The notes under the pieces were generated by a model, which worked only from the letters and a program-made list of their open reading frames with translations, searched no databases and was not told where the DNA came from. The translations under genes and the position numbers were made by a program. A stretch of DNA of 8,320 nt, taken from CAVPGH01 sp046726955. Lineage in GTDB: Bacteria > Acidobacteriota > Vicinamibacteria > Fen-336. This document shows, in pieces, positions 1 through 5,477 of this stretch. The stretch is from NCBI GenBank assembly GCA_046726955.1, contig JBKPBQ010000315.1, positions 1 to 8,320 on the forward strand, read 5' to 3'. The first letter of the stretch is position 1. Every line of letters begins with the position of its first letter.

Positions 1-490
1 GCTCCGGCGAGCGCAGCACGATCGAGTCGCGCGCGGGGGCAGGCGCGGTGACCCCAGCGCCCAGCACTTCCTCGATCGTGTGCATCGCGTCCACGAGCCG
101 CGCCTGGTCGGCCGCGGGAATCCCGCCGAGCACGCCGCGGACGTCCTCCTGGGTGCGTGCGTCGAGATCGTCGAAGGCCTGGCGCCCGGCGGCGGTCAGG
201 AAGAGATGCTGCTCGCGGCCGTCGTCCTTCGAGGCTTCCTTCTTCAATAGGCCCTGGCGAAAGAAGCCGCGAAGGATGCGGCTCAGATAGCCCGGGTCGA
301 GCCCCAGCTCGCGGACGAGCTCGGCCGCGGTCGGGCGGTCGCGTTGCGCGAGCTCGAAGAGGACGCGGGCCTCGGCGAGCGAGAAGGGACTGCCGAGGAG
401 GCCCTTCTGCAGCACGCCAATGCGCTGCGTGTAGAAGCGGTTGAAGCTCCGGAACGCCTGGATCCGCTGGTCGAGGGGGCTCGTCGCCAT
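1..490 (-). CDS. MarR-family regulator, probably fused to a GNAT acetyltransferase (3' end outside window)
   Basis: The minus strand reads 163 codons from ATG at 490 to the window edge. It is the only usual start after the in-frame stop at 518-520. The protein has the MarR winged-helix layout: an N-terminal dimerisation helix (residues ~6-30), helices at ~38-60, a recognition-helix region around 63-78 (GLDPGYLSRILRGF), a wing at ~81-99 containing the DDGRE motif, then LTAAGR and a long C-terminal helix (~104-144). A plain MarR protein would end near residue 150. Here the frame continues through an Ala/Pro linker into SIVLRSPE (156-163), which resembles the first strand of the GNAT domain in known MarR-GNAT fusions. 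The fusion is therefore an inference from a few residues. The protein would bind DNA as a dimer in the cytoplasm and may acetylate a small molecule or protein. It is divergent from the lipoprotein gene, and a palindrome lies upstream of its start (527-545). Confidence 0.85.
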   Translation of the reverse strand, partial: MATSPLDQRIQAFRSFNRFYTQRIGVLQKGLLGSPFSLAEARVLFELAQRDRPTAAELVRELGLDPGYLSRILRGFFRQGLLKKEASKDDGREQHLFLTAAGRQAFDDLDARTQEDVRGVLGGIPAADQARLVDAMHTIEEVLGAGVTAPAPARDSIVLRSPE

Positions 491-526
491 GCGCTCGTCT
501 CGCTCGATGTCCGAGTGTCAGGGAGA

Positions 527-545
527 TAGTTGACTCTGTCAAGTA
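527..545 (-). promoter_or_regulatory. Palindromic operator overlapping the -35 of the MarR-type gene
   Basis: Positions 530-542 read TTGAC-TCT-GTCAA, a perfect 5-bp inverted repeat. Two further outer pairs (527/545 and 528/544) match and one (529/543) does not. Read on the minus strand, 542-537 is TTGACA, a consensus -35. A -10 at a 17-bp spacing would be only GACACT (3 of 6 matches), so the promoter itself is tentative. The site sits about 40-55 bp before the regulator's start codon. MarR proteins commonly bind such short palindromes and repress their own gene; autorepression here is an inference. Confidence 0.55.
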
Positions 546-590
546 GTTTCCTTGACCTTCCAGTACCTTCGAAAAAACGTAGTGGGGAGC

Positions 591-660
591 GATTTCCTAT
601 TGATTTATTGTTTACGGAGGCTAATATAGGACTAGATACTTCAAGTAACGTTTTAAGGCG
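591..660 (+). promoter_or_regulatory. AT-rich promoter-like region upstream of the lipoprotein gene
   Basis: This 70-bp stretch is about 34% GC by hand count, in strong contrast to the surrounding DNA. It holds several sigma-70-like possibilities that I cannot rank: TTGATT (600-605) with TAATAT (622-627) at 16-bp spacing, and TTTACG (611-616) with GATACT (635-640) at 18-bp spacing. Either would give a transcript starting within about 60 bp of the lipoprotein ATG at 690. Confidence 0.4.
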
Positions 661-669
661 AAATTCGCC
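657..669. repeat. 13-bp palindrome GGCGAA-A-TTCGCC between promoter region and ribosome binding site
   Basis: Two perfect 6-bp arms (657-662 and 664-669) flank one central A. The site is downstream of the candidate -10 elements and 9 bp before the AGGAGG at 679. It could be an operator or a small hairpin in the 5' leader (4-bp stem, 5-nt loop). A chance palindrome is also possible. Confidence 0.35.
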
Positions 670-689
670 CGATCGGACAGGAGGTTCTC

Positions 690-1184
690 ATGCGACGCTT
701 GGTCTTTTCCGCCCTCATTGCCGTGCCTTTGTTCGTCGCCGGTTGCGGGTCCAAGGAGGATTTGCCGACCGCCGCCCCGACCCCCACTCCTACCGTTGCG
801 CCGGCCCCCACGCCCACGCCGACACCCGCCGCGTTCGCCTGCCCGCTGCCCGCGTCGAGCAACCCGAACCTCGATTGCGACGAGGGCGGCTCGCGGCTCG
901 CGACACAGATGAACGCGGCCCTCGACACGCTCATGATGACGCACCCCGAGATCTTCAACCTGAACGACCTCAACGGCGGCAGCCCCAAGGTCATCAACCC
1001 GGCGAAGTACTACGACGAGCTCGTGAACGAGCTGGGCCGCACGTACGGGATCTGCACGCTCGTCATGACGGAAGAGATCTCGATCAAGGCCTCGAACGGC
1101 TACAGCGAGGACTGGAACGTCCTCACGTCGGCCGGCTACATGCGGCGGCGGTACAAGGGGACCTGCACGCCCGCCTGGTTCTGA
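690..1184 (+). CDS. Small lipoprotein of unknown function
   Basis: The 164-residue protein starts at ATG 690, five bases after a perfect AGGAGG (679-684). It opens with a basic MRR, a hydrophobic stretch and the lipobox FVAGC, so Cys19 would be lipidated after signal peptidase II cleavage. The +2 residue is Gly. Residues ~26-48 are a Pro/Thr-rich repeat (TPTPTP) typical of a flexible tether. The mature domain, ~50-164, contains four cysteines (51, 63, 122, 159) that could form two disulfides in the periplasm or at the surface. It also has Asn/Asp-rich turns (NLNDLNGG, 90-97) and ends in Trp-Phe. I do not recognise the family. It is divergent from the MarR-type gene and convergent with the peptidase gene, so it is probably a single-gene transcript. 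Confidence 0.85.
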   Translation: MRRLVFSALIAVPLFVAGCGSKEDLPTAAPTPTPTVAPAPTPTPTPAAFACPLPASSNPNLDCDEGGSRLATQMNAALDTLMMTHPEIFNLNDLNGGSPKVINPAKYYDELVNELGRTYGICTLVMTEEISIKASNGYSEDWNVLTSAGYMRRRYKGTCTPAWF

Positions 1185-1189
1185 GGCTC

Positions 1190-1269
1190 GCAGGGTGCTG
1201 AAAAAGCAGCCTTCGTAAGCCCCGCGCGCGTTGCCGCGCGCCGCGTGAGGATACTTTTCAGCACCCTGC
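1190..1269. repeat. 80-bp inverted-repeat element between convergent genes
   Basis: The arms 1190-1204 (GCAGGGTGCTGAAAA) and 1255-1269 are perfect 15-bp reverse complements. Inside, 1224-1230 and 1235-1241 form a second 7-bp GC stem around the loop TTGC. The element begins 5 bp after the lipoprotein stop and ends 1 bp before the peptidase stop codon. It could serve as a bidirectional terminator, but no T-tract follows either outer arm. A short dispersed repeat or MITE-like element with terminal inverted repeats is the alternative. No convincing target-site duplication is visible; a 3-bp CTC at 1187-1189 and 1269-1271 is too short to count. Confidence 0.7.
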
Positions 1270-1270
1270 T

Positions 1271-2587
1271 CTAGATCCTCTTGCGGCGGCCCGTCCGGCG
1301 CCCGCCCGTCGCGGGGCGCAAGACGAGAAGCCCGAGCGCCAGCGCGAAGCCGGCGGCCGCGACCTCCCAGGGCGCGAGCCATAGTCCGTCGACCATCTCG
1401 CGCCGCCAGGCCACGACTCCGAAGGCCACGAGCACGGCGGGAGGAACGAGACCGAGCGCCCGCTTCCACACTGCCCCGCCGGCGAGGAGGTTCGCGAGCA
1501 GGAAGATCCACAGCGCGGGGAGCGGATGCCGCCAGAGGAGGACGAGGAAGAGAACGGCGTGCAGCAGCCGCACGGCGAGGCCGAGGCCTCCGGCCCGGAG
1601 GGCCACGCGCAGGCCGGGGAGGAGCGACACGAGACCGAGCCCGATCAGCACCGAGCGGCCGAACACCCAGCCGAACGCCGCGAACCAATCCGGCTCCTCC
1701 GACGCTCCGCGCGGGACGCGATCGAGTGTCCGCAGCACCCCGAGGACCGAGTCGCCCATCCGCGCGAGCGAGGCCGCGTCGATCTTGTCGGCGGTGTCGC
1801 CCGGCCGGTGGTACCAGGGATAGAAGGACGAGAAGGACGAGTCGGAGACGACGAGCGCGGGAATGTCGACCTGCAGGAACGAGAGGTCGTCGCCGTACAA
1901 GGTCGCGCGATACGTGCGGACACCCGGCTGGTAGACCCAGGACAGCCAGGGGTCGCCCACGCGCACCGCGGATCCTGCGCCGTCGAGCGCGGCCCGCATG
2001 AGCCAGGCCGGCGTCACGACGCTGCGGCCGATCTCGCGGGAATCGCGGTACGGGATCGGGTGGAAGACGGGAGTGCCGTCTTTCCAGCCGCACATCTCGA
2101 CCACGAGCGCCGCCACGATCTGGCGCGCGTCGGGGCCCAACGACTTTATCCAGGCCCGCGAGCCCGCGGTCGGCGTTCGGCCCGTCGCCTCTTCCCCGTC
2201 GAAGGAGACGAAGACGACCGTCCGGGTGCGCGACGGCTCGCGAGCGAGCACGCGCGCGAGCTCGACGAGGACACCGACCCCTCCGCCGTCGTCGTAGGCG
2301 CCGGGCGCCTCGGGCACGGTGTCGTGGTGCGCTCCCACCACGACCATCTCCGGCCCCCGCGCGCGCAGCACGCCGATGACGTTCGCGCCGGCGGTTCCCT
2401 GCGTCTCGAACTCCTGGAGTCGGACTTCCGAGAGCCCCGCCTCGCGGAACTGGACGGCGACGTACTCTGCGGCGGCGCGATTGCGAGGCGAGCCCCAGGC
2501 GTGAGGACCGAGGGCGGCGAGGGCCGAGGCGTGGCGCAGCGCCGCCTCGCCGTCGATGGCGGCGGCCAGCAGCAGGAGTGGGATCAT
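1271..2587 (-). CDS. M28-family zinc aminopeptidase with C-terminal membrane domain
   Basis: This 438-residue protein carries the M28 metallopeptidase fold at residues ~15-290. Visible motifs are GAHHDTV (His87), GAYDDGGGVG (Asp99, the bridging zinc ligand), DGEE (Glu132 catalytic, Glu133 ligand), VVEMCG (Glu164 at the third acidic ligand position) and YHRPGDT (His260). The family removes N-terminal amino acids from peptides. Glu164 replaces the Asp of the common LDMIG motif. Residues 306-424 hold about five hydrophobic segments (roughly 308-326, 335-352, 356-374, 377-394, 405-423), and the C-terminus is strongly basic (RRTGRRKRI). The N-terminus is a short hydrophobic stretch (PLLLLAAA) that may act as a weak signal peptide, placing the enzyme outside the membrane. 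No alternative ATG, GTG or TTG lies between this ATG and the in-frame stop at 2642-2644. Activity is inferred from an intact ligand set. Confidence 0.92.
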   Translation of the reverse strand: MIPLLLLAAAIDGEAALRHASALAALGPHAWGSPRNRAAAEYVAVQFREAGLSEVRLQEFETQGTAGANVIGVLRARGPEMVVVGAHHDTVPEAPGAYDDGGGVGVLVELARVLAREPSRTRTVVFVSFDGEEATGRTPTAGSRAWIKSLGPDARQIVAALVVEMCGWKDGTPVFHPIPYRDSREIGRSVVTPAWLMRAALDGAGSAVRVGDPWLSWVYQPGVRTYRATLYGDDLSFLQVDIPALVVSDSSFSSFYPWYHRPGDTADKIDAASLARMGDSVLGVLRTLDRVPRGASEEPDWFAAFGWVFGRSVLIGLGLVSLLPGLRVALRAGGLGLAVRLLHAVLFLVLLWRHPLPALWIFLLANLLAGGAVWKRALGLVPPAVLVAFGVVAWRREMVDGLWLAPWEVAAAGFALALGLLVLRPATGGRRTGRRKRI

Positions 2588-2597
2588 GGGCCGCCGG

Positions 2598-2603
2598 ATT
2601 ATA
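2598..2603 (-). promoter_or_regulatory. Perfect -10 TATAAT just upstream of the peptidase gene
   Basis: The minus strand reads TATAAT from 2603 to 2598, only 10 bp before the ATG at 2587. No recognisable -35 is present at 17 bp. If used, transcription would start about 2590-2592, giving a leader of a few bases with no room for a Shine-Dalgarno sequence. No such sequence is seen directly before the ATG. Confidence 0.45.
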
Positions 2604-2639
2604 GGAGGAGCGACCGGCGCGGGAGGTCCGGTGACGCCA

Positions 2640-2648
2640 TGCTAGACT
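2640..2648 (+). promoter_or_regulatory. Extended -10 (TG-C-TAGACT) upstream of the cupredoxin gene
   Basis: Positions 2640-2648 read TGCTAGACT, matching an extended -10 (TGn then TAnnnT). There is no good -35, which extended -10 promoters can lack. The predicted start near 2655 would give a leader of about 20 nt that includes the GGAGGTGG ribosome binding site at 2660-2667. Confidence 0.4.
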
Positions 2649-2673
2649 TCGGCGTCCCCGGAGGTGGTTTTCC

Positions 2674-3336
2674 GTGCGACAGGTCGCGGTTTCCCTCGTG
2701 TCCGCGCTCGTCTTCGCCGCTACGGCCGCGGCCGGAACGGTGAGGGGCCGGATCGAGTTCCTCGACAAGGGCGGGCGCCCGGCCACGGACATCACCGACG
2801 TCGTCGTCTACGTGGACGGCGCGAAGGCGAAGACGGCGCCGCCCGCCAAGGCAACGATGACGATGAAGGGCAAGAACTTCATACCGCGCGTGCTCGTCGT
2901 GCCGGTGGGCGGAACCGTCGAGTTCCCGAACGAGGACCCGATCTTCCACAACGTGTTCTCGGTCTCCGGCGAGAACCGCTTCGACCTCGACCTCTACAAG
3001 CGGCCCAAGAGCGGCGCGTGGACGTTCCAGCACCCGGGTGTCGCGCGCGTCTACTGCAACATCCACCCGCAGATGAGCGCGGTCGTCATCGTCCGCGACA
3101 ACCCCTTCTTCACGAAGACGGCGCAGGACGGGACGTTCTCGATCCCCGACGTCCCCGCCGGCAAGTACGTCGTCCACGCCTGGCACGAGCGCGGCGGCGA
3201 CGTCACCGAGGACGTGACGGTCACCGCGCGCGGAGACACGGACGTGAAGCTCACGCTCGACGCTTCCGGCTTCAAGCGCGCCCCCCACAAGAACAAGTAC
3301 GGGAAGGACTACTCGAACACGGACGAGAAGTACTAG
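2674..3336 (+). CDS. Exported cupredoxin-domain copper protein with C-terminal beta-sandwich
   Basis: This 220-residue protein starts at GTG 2674, six bases after GGAGGTGG. Residues 1-20 form a signal peptide (basic Arg2, hydrophobic core, Ala-rich cleavage site before Gly21). Residues ~65-140 resemble a plastocyanin-like cupredoxin: VPVGGTVEFPNED leads to His92, and Y-C-N-I-H-P-Q-M gives Cys128, His131 and Met134. Together these are the four type 1 copper ligands (His, then Cys-X2-His-X2-Met). Residues ~147-195 (DGTFSIPDVPAGKYVVHAWHE) match the carboxypeptidase-regulatory-like fold often attached to such domains. The protein likely sits in the periplasm and carries electrons or copper; the partner is unknown. 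It lies 16 bp before the sensor-kinase gene and is probably co-transcribed with it. Proteins of this layout are sometimes labelled methylamine utilisation proteins, but no other methylamine gene is present here. Confidence 0.9.
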   Translation: MRQVAVSLVSALVFAATAAAGTVRGRIEFLDKGGRPATDITDVVVYVDGAKAKTAPPAKATMTMKGKNFIPRVLVVPVGGTVEFPNEDPIFHNVFSVSGENRFDLDLYKRPKSGAWTFQHPGVARVYCNIHPQMSAVVIVRDNPFFTKTAQDGTFSIPDVPAGKYVVHAWHERGGDVTEDVTVTARGDTDVKLTLDASGFKRAPHKNKYGKDYSNTDEKY

Positions 3337-3352
3337 GAGCGACACCCTCTCG

Positions 3353-5401
3353 ATGGGACTGACCCAGAAGATCCTCGTCTTCACGAGCGTGCTCGTGATC
3401 GCGCTCGTGGCGACGAGCCTGCTCTACACCACGTTCCAGGCCGAGCGCCTCGCCAACCAGAACATCGAGAAGGCTCTCGTCGAGACCCGCGGGGTATGGG
3501 AGACGTTCCAGAGCGACCGCTTCAACAAGCTCAAGCTCGGCGTGCGCGTCCTCGCCAACGACGCGGCGTTCAAGGCGGCGGTGGAGACGCGCGACCCCGC
3601 CACGATCTACGACATGCTCCAGGAGCGCGGCAAGGACCTGGGCGCGGACTTCTTCATCGCCACCGACACCGAGGGGATCGTGCTCGCGCGGAGCGACCGG
3701 CCGGGAGCGGACGGCGAGGACCTCTCGAAGGACCCGATCGTCGTGAAGCCGCTCGGGGGCGAGGAGTCGGCCACGGTCTGGCCCCAGGGCGACAAGCTCT
3801 TCCACGCCGTCTCCGTCCCCATGGCCTTCTCGGGCCACCCCGTGGGTGTCCTCATCGCCGGCTACGGGATCAACGAGGCGCTGGCCGCCCAGATCCGCAA
3901 GCTCACGCACAGCGAGGTCGCCTTCCTCGTCCACCCTGCCGGCCAGGCGCCTTTGCTATCCGTGTCGTCCCTCGGTCCGGCAGAAGGCTCCCTGCGCGAC
4001 CTCCTCGCCCGTCCGGAGCTCGCGAGCGGTGGCGCCGCCGACATGAAGCCGCTCCCCCTCGACGTGAGGGGCGACCGCTACCTCGCCGTGCAGGTGCCGC
4101 TGAAGTCGGCCGCCGGCGACGCCGTCGGCTCCGTCCTCGCCATGAGGAGCGTGGCCGACGAGACCGCGTCGTTCCGCCAGTTCCGTAACAGCCTGATCCT
4201 CGTCTCGCTGCTCGTGATGGCGATCGGCCTCGGGCTCGCCTACGTCTCCGCGGCGCAGCTCACGAACCCGCTGCGCACGCTCGTCGGGCTCGTGGAGCGG
4301 GCTCGTGAGGGCTCGTTCACGGGCGCCGTCTCCATCTCCAGCCGCGACGAGATCGGCGTCCTCGCTCGCACCTTCAACAACCTCCTTGCCGACCTCCGCG
4401 AGAGGGACCAGATGATCACCTTCCTGCGGGAGGGGATGACGCTCCTGAAGAAGGGCGTGACCGCGACGTCGCCGGGCAGTGCGGAGACGGCGAGCCAGCA
4501 GGCCACGACCGCCTTCGGGGCCGTCTCGGCGGCGACGCCCGCCTCGGCCAAGCTCGAGAAGGGCGCGATCTTCGCCGGGCGCTACGAGATCCAGGGCAAG
4601 GTGGGCACCGGCGGAATGGGCATCGTGTACCGGGCCCAGGACCGCCAGCTCGACGAGGTGGTGGCGCTCAAGGTCCTGCGGAGCGAGGCGCTCCGAGCCG
4701 ACCCGTCGCTCCTCGAACGCTTCAAGCAGGAGATCAAGCTCGCGCGCAAGATCACGCACCGGAACGTGCTCCGGACCCACGACTTCGCGGAGGCGGACGG
4801 GGTGGCCTACATCTCGATGGAGTACCTCGAGGGCGTGACCCTGAAGGACCTCATCCGCAGCAAGGGCGCCCTGCCCCTCGGCGTCGGCCTCTCGATCGCC
4901 AAGCAGATGTGCCACGGTCTCGAGGCCGCGCACCAGGGCGGCGTCGTCCACCGCGACATCAAGCCGCAGAACATGCTGATCATCCCGGAGTCGGGCGATC
5001 TCAAGATCATGGACTTCGGCATCGCCCGCGTCTCCGAGGTCAAGGAGGACTCGGGGCTCACCACCGCGGGGACGGTCATGGGCACGCCGGACTACATGCC
5101 GCCGGAGCAGGCGCAGGGCCAGCCCGCCGACTTCCGCTCCGACATCTACTCGCTGGGTGTCGTGCTCTTCGAGACGTTCACCGGACGCCTGCCCTTCGAG
5201 GGCGACAACATCATGGCGATCGTCATGGGCCACATCCAGAAGCCGGCTCCCAAGCCGCGCGCGCTCAACCCGCGGCTGCCCGCCGACCTCGAGGCCACGA
5301 TCCTGCGCTGCCTGGAGAAGGACCCCGCCCGGCGCTTCCAGAAGGTGGACGAGATCCTCGAGAGCTTGACCACGATCTCCTCGCGCGTCGAAGCCGCCTG
5401 A
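3353..5401 (+). CDS. Transmembrane Cache-HAMP serine/threonine protein kinase
   Basis: This 682-residue receptor kinase has a first membrane helix at ~7-27 and an extracytoplasmic sensor at ~28-278. The sensor motifs DTEGIVLARSDRPG and the later VAFLVHP suggest two Cache-like lobes, dCache_3 type. A second membrane helix (~279-301), a HAMP domain (~299-352) and an Ala/Thr/Ser linker (~368-403) follow. The Hanks-type kinase domain is at ~411-672. Its key residues are present: GTGGMG loop (418-423), VALK Lys440, alpha-C Glu460, HRDIKPQN (Asp535, Asn540), DFG Asp554, GTPDYMPPE (577-585) and Asp597. It should bind ATP and phosphorylate Ser/Thr on unknown cytoplasmic targets in response to an external ligand. 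The ATG follows an AGGAG at 3335-3339 with a rather long gap. The partner may be the copper protein encoded 16 bp upstream. The architecture swaps the usual histidine-kinase output of Cache-HAMP receptors for a Ser/Thr kinase. Confidence 0.95.
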   Translation: MGLTQKILVFTSVLVIALVATSLLYTTFQAERLANQNIEKALVETRGVWETFQSDRFNKLKLGVRVLANDAAFKAAVETRDPATIYDMLQERGKDLGADFFIATDTEGIVLARSDRPGADGEDLSKDPIVVKPLGGEESATVWPQGDKLFHAVSVPMAFSGHPVGVLIAGYGINEALAAQIRKLTHSEVAFLVHPAGQAPLLSVSSLGPAEGSLRDLLARPELASGGAADMKPLPLDVRGDRYLAVQVPLKSAAGDAVGSVLAMRSVADETASFRQFRNSLILVSLLVMAIGLGLAYVSAAQLTNPLRTLVGLVERAREGSFTGAVSISSRDEIGVLARTFNNLLADLRERDQMITFLREGMTLLKKGVTATSPGSAETASQQATTAFGAVSAATPASAKLEKGAIFAGRYEIQGKVGTGGMGIVYRAQDRQLDEVVALKVLRSEALRADPSLLERFKQEIKLARKITHRNVLRTHDFAEADGVAYISMEYLEGVTLKDLIRSKGALPLGVGLSIAKQMCHGLEAAHQGGVVHRDIKPQNMLIIPESGDLKIMDFGIARVSEVKEDSGLTTAGTVMGTPDYMPPEQAQGQPADFRSDIYSLGVVLFETFTGRLPFEGDNIMAIVMGHIQKPAPKPRALNPRLPADLEATILRCLEKDPARRFQKVDEILESLTTISSRVEAA

Positions 5402-5413
5402 CAGACCCGATCG

Positions 5414-5444
5414 CGCGCTCTGGTCGTTGGATTTCGACCACGCG
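5414..5444 (+). terminator. Hairpin after the kinase gene, possible weak terminator
   Basis: TGGTCG (5421-5426) and CGACCA (5435-5440) form a 6-bp stem around an 8-nt loop. CGCG (5414-5417) and CGCG (5441-5444) extend it by 4 bp across a 3-nt bulge. It begins 12 bp after the kinase stop. No T-tract follows, so a Rho-independent terminator is doubtful. It may instead attenuate or stabilise a transcript running on into the cyclase gene. Confidence 0.35.
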
Positions 5445-5477
5445 AGGGGGCTAGCCTTCCGCTCTGGAGGAGTACCC

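Noticed and set aside
769..834. CCGACCCCCAC-like repeats in the lipoprotein gene, considered as a microsatellite or CRISPR-like repeat
   Set aside because: The units are irregular and in frame; they simply encode the Pro/Thr tether.
530..1201. A 223-codon plus-strand frame overlapping the lipoprotein gene
   Set aside because: It starts in the regulatory region without a ribosome binding site and reads an Arg-rich shadow, whereas the other frame has AGGAGG, a signal peptide and a lipobox.
1526..2743. A 405-codon plus-strand frame across the peptidase gene
   Set aside because: It is the antisense of the M28 catalytic motifs, rich in Arg, Glu and Gly, with no recognisable domain.
621..2795. 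A long open frame of 724 codons on the minus strand
   Set aside because: It covers the lipoprotein gene antisense and runs out of frame over the M28 peptidase gene. Its translation is Arg/Gly/Pro-rich without domain motifs, as expected for a GC-rich shadow frame.
5427..5477. An earlier in-frame ATG for the cyclase gene
   Set aside because: No ribosome binding site precedes 5427, and it lies inside the hairpin region. The ATG at 5478 has GGAGGAG and opens a clean signal peptide.
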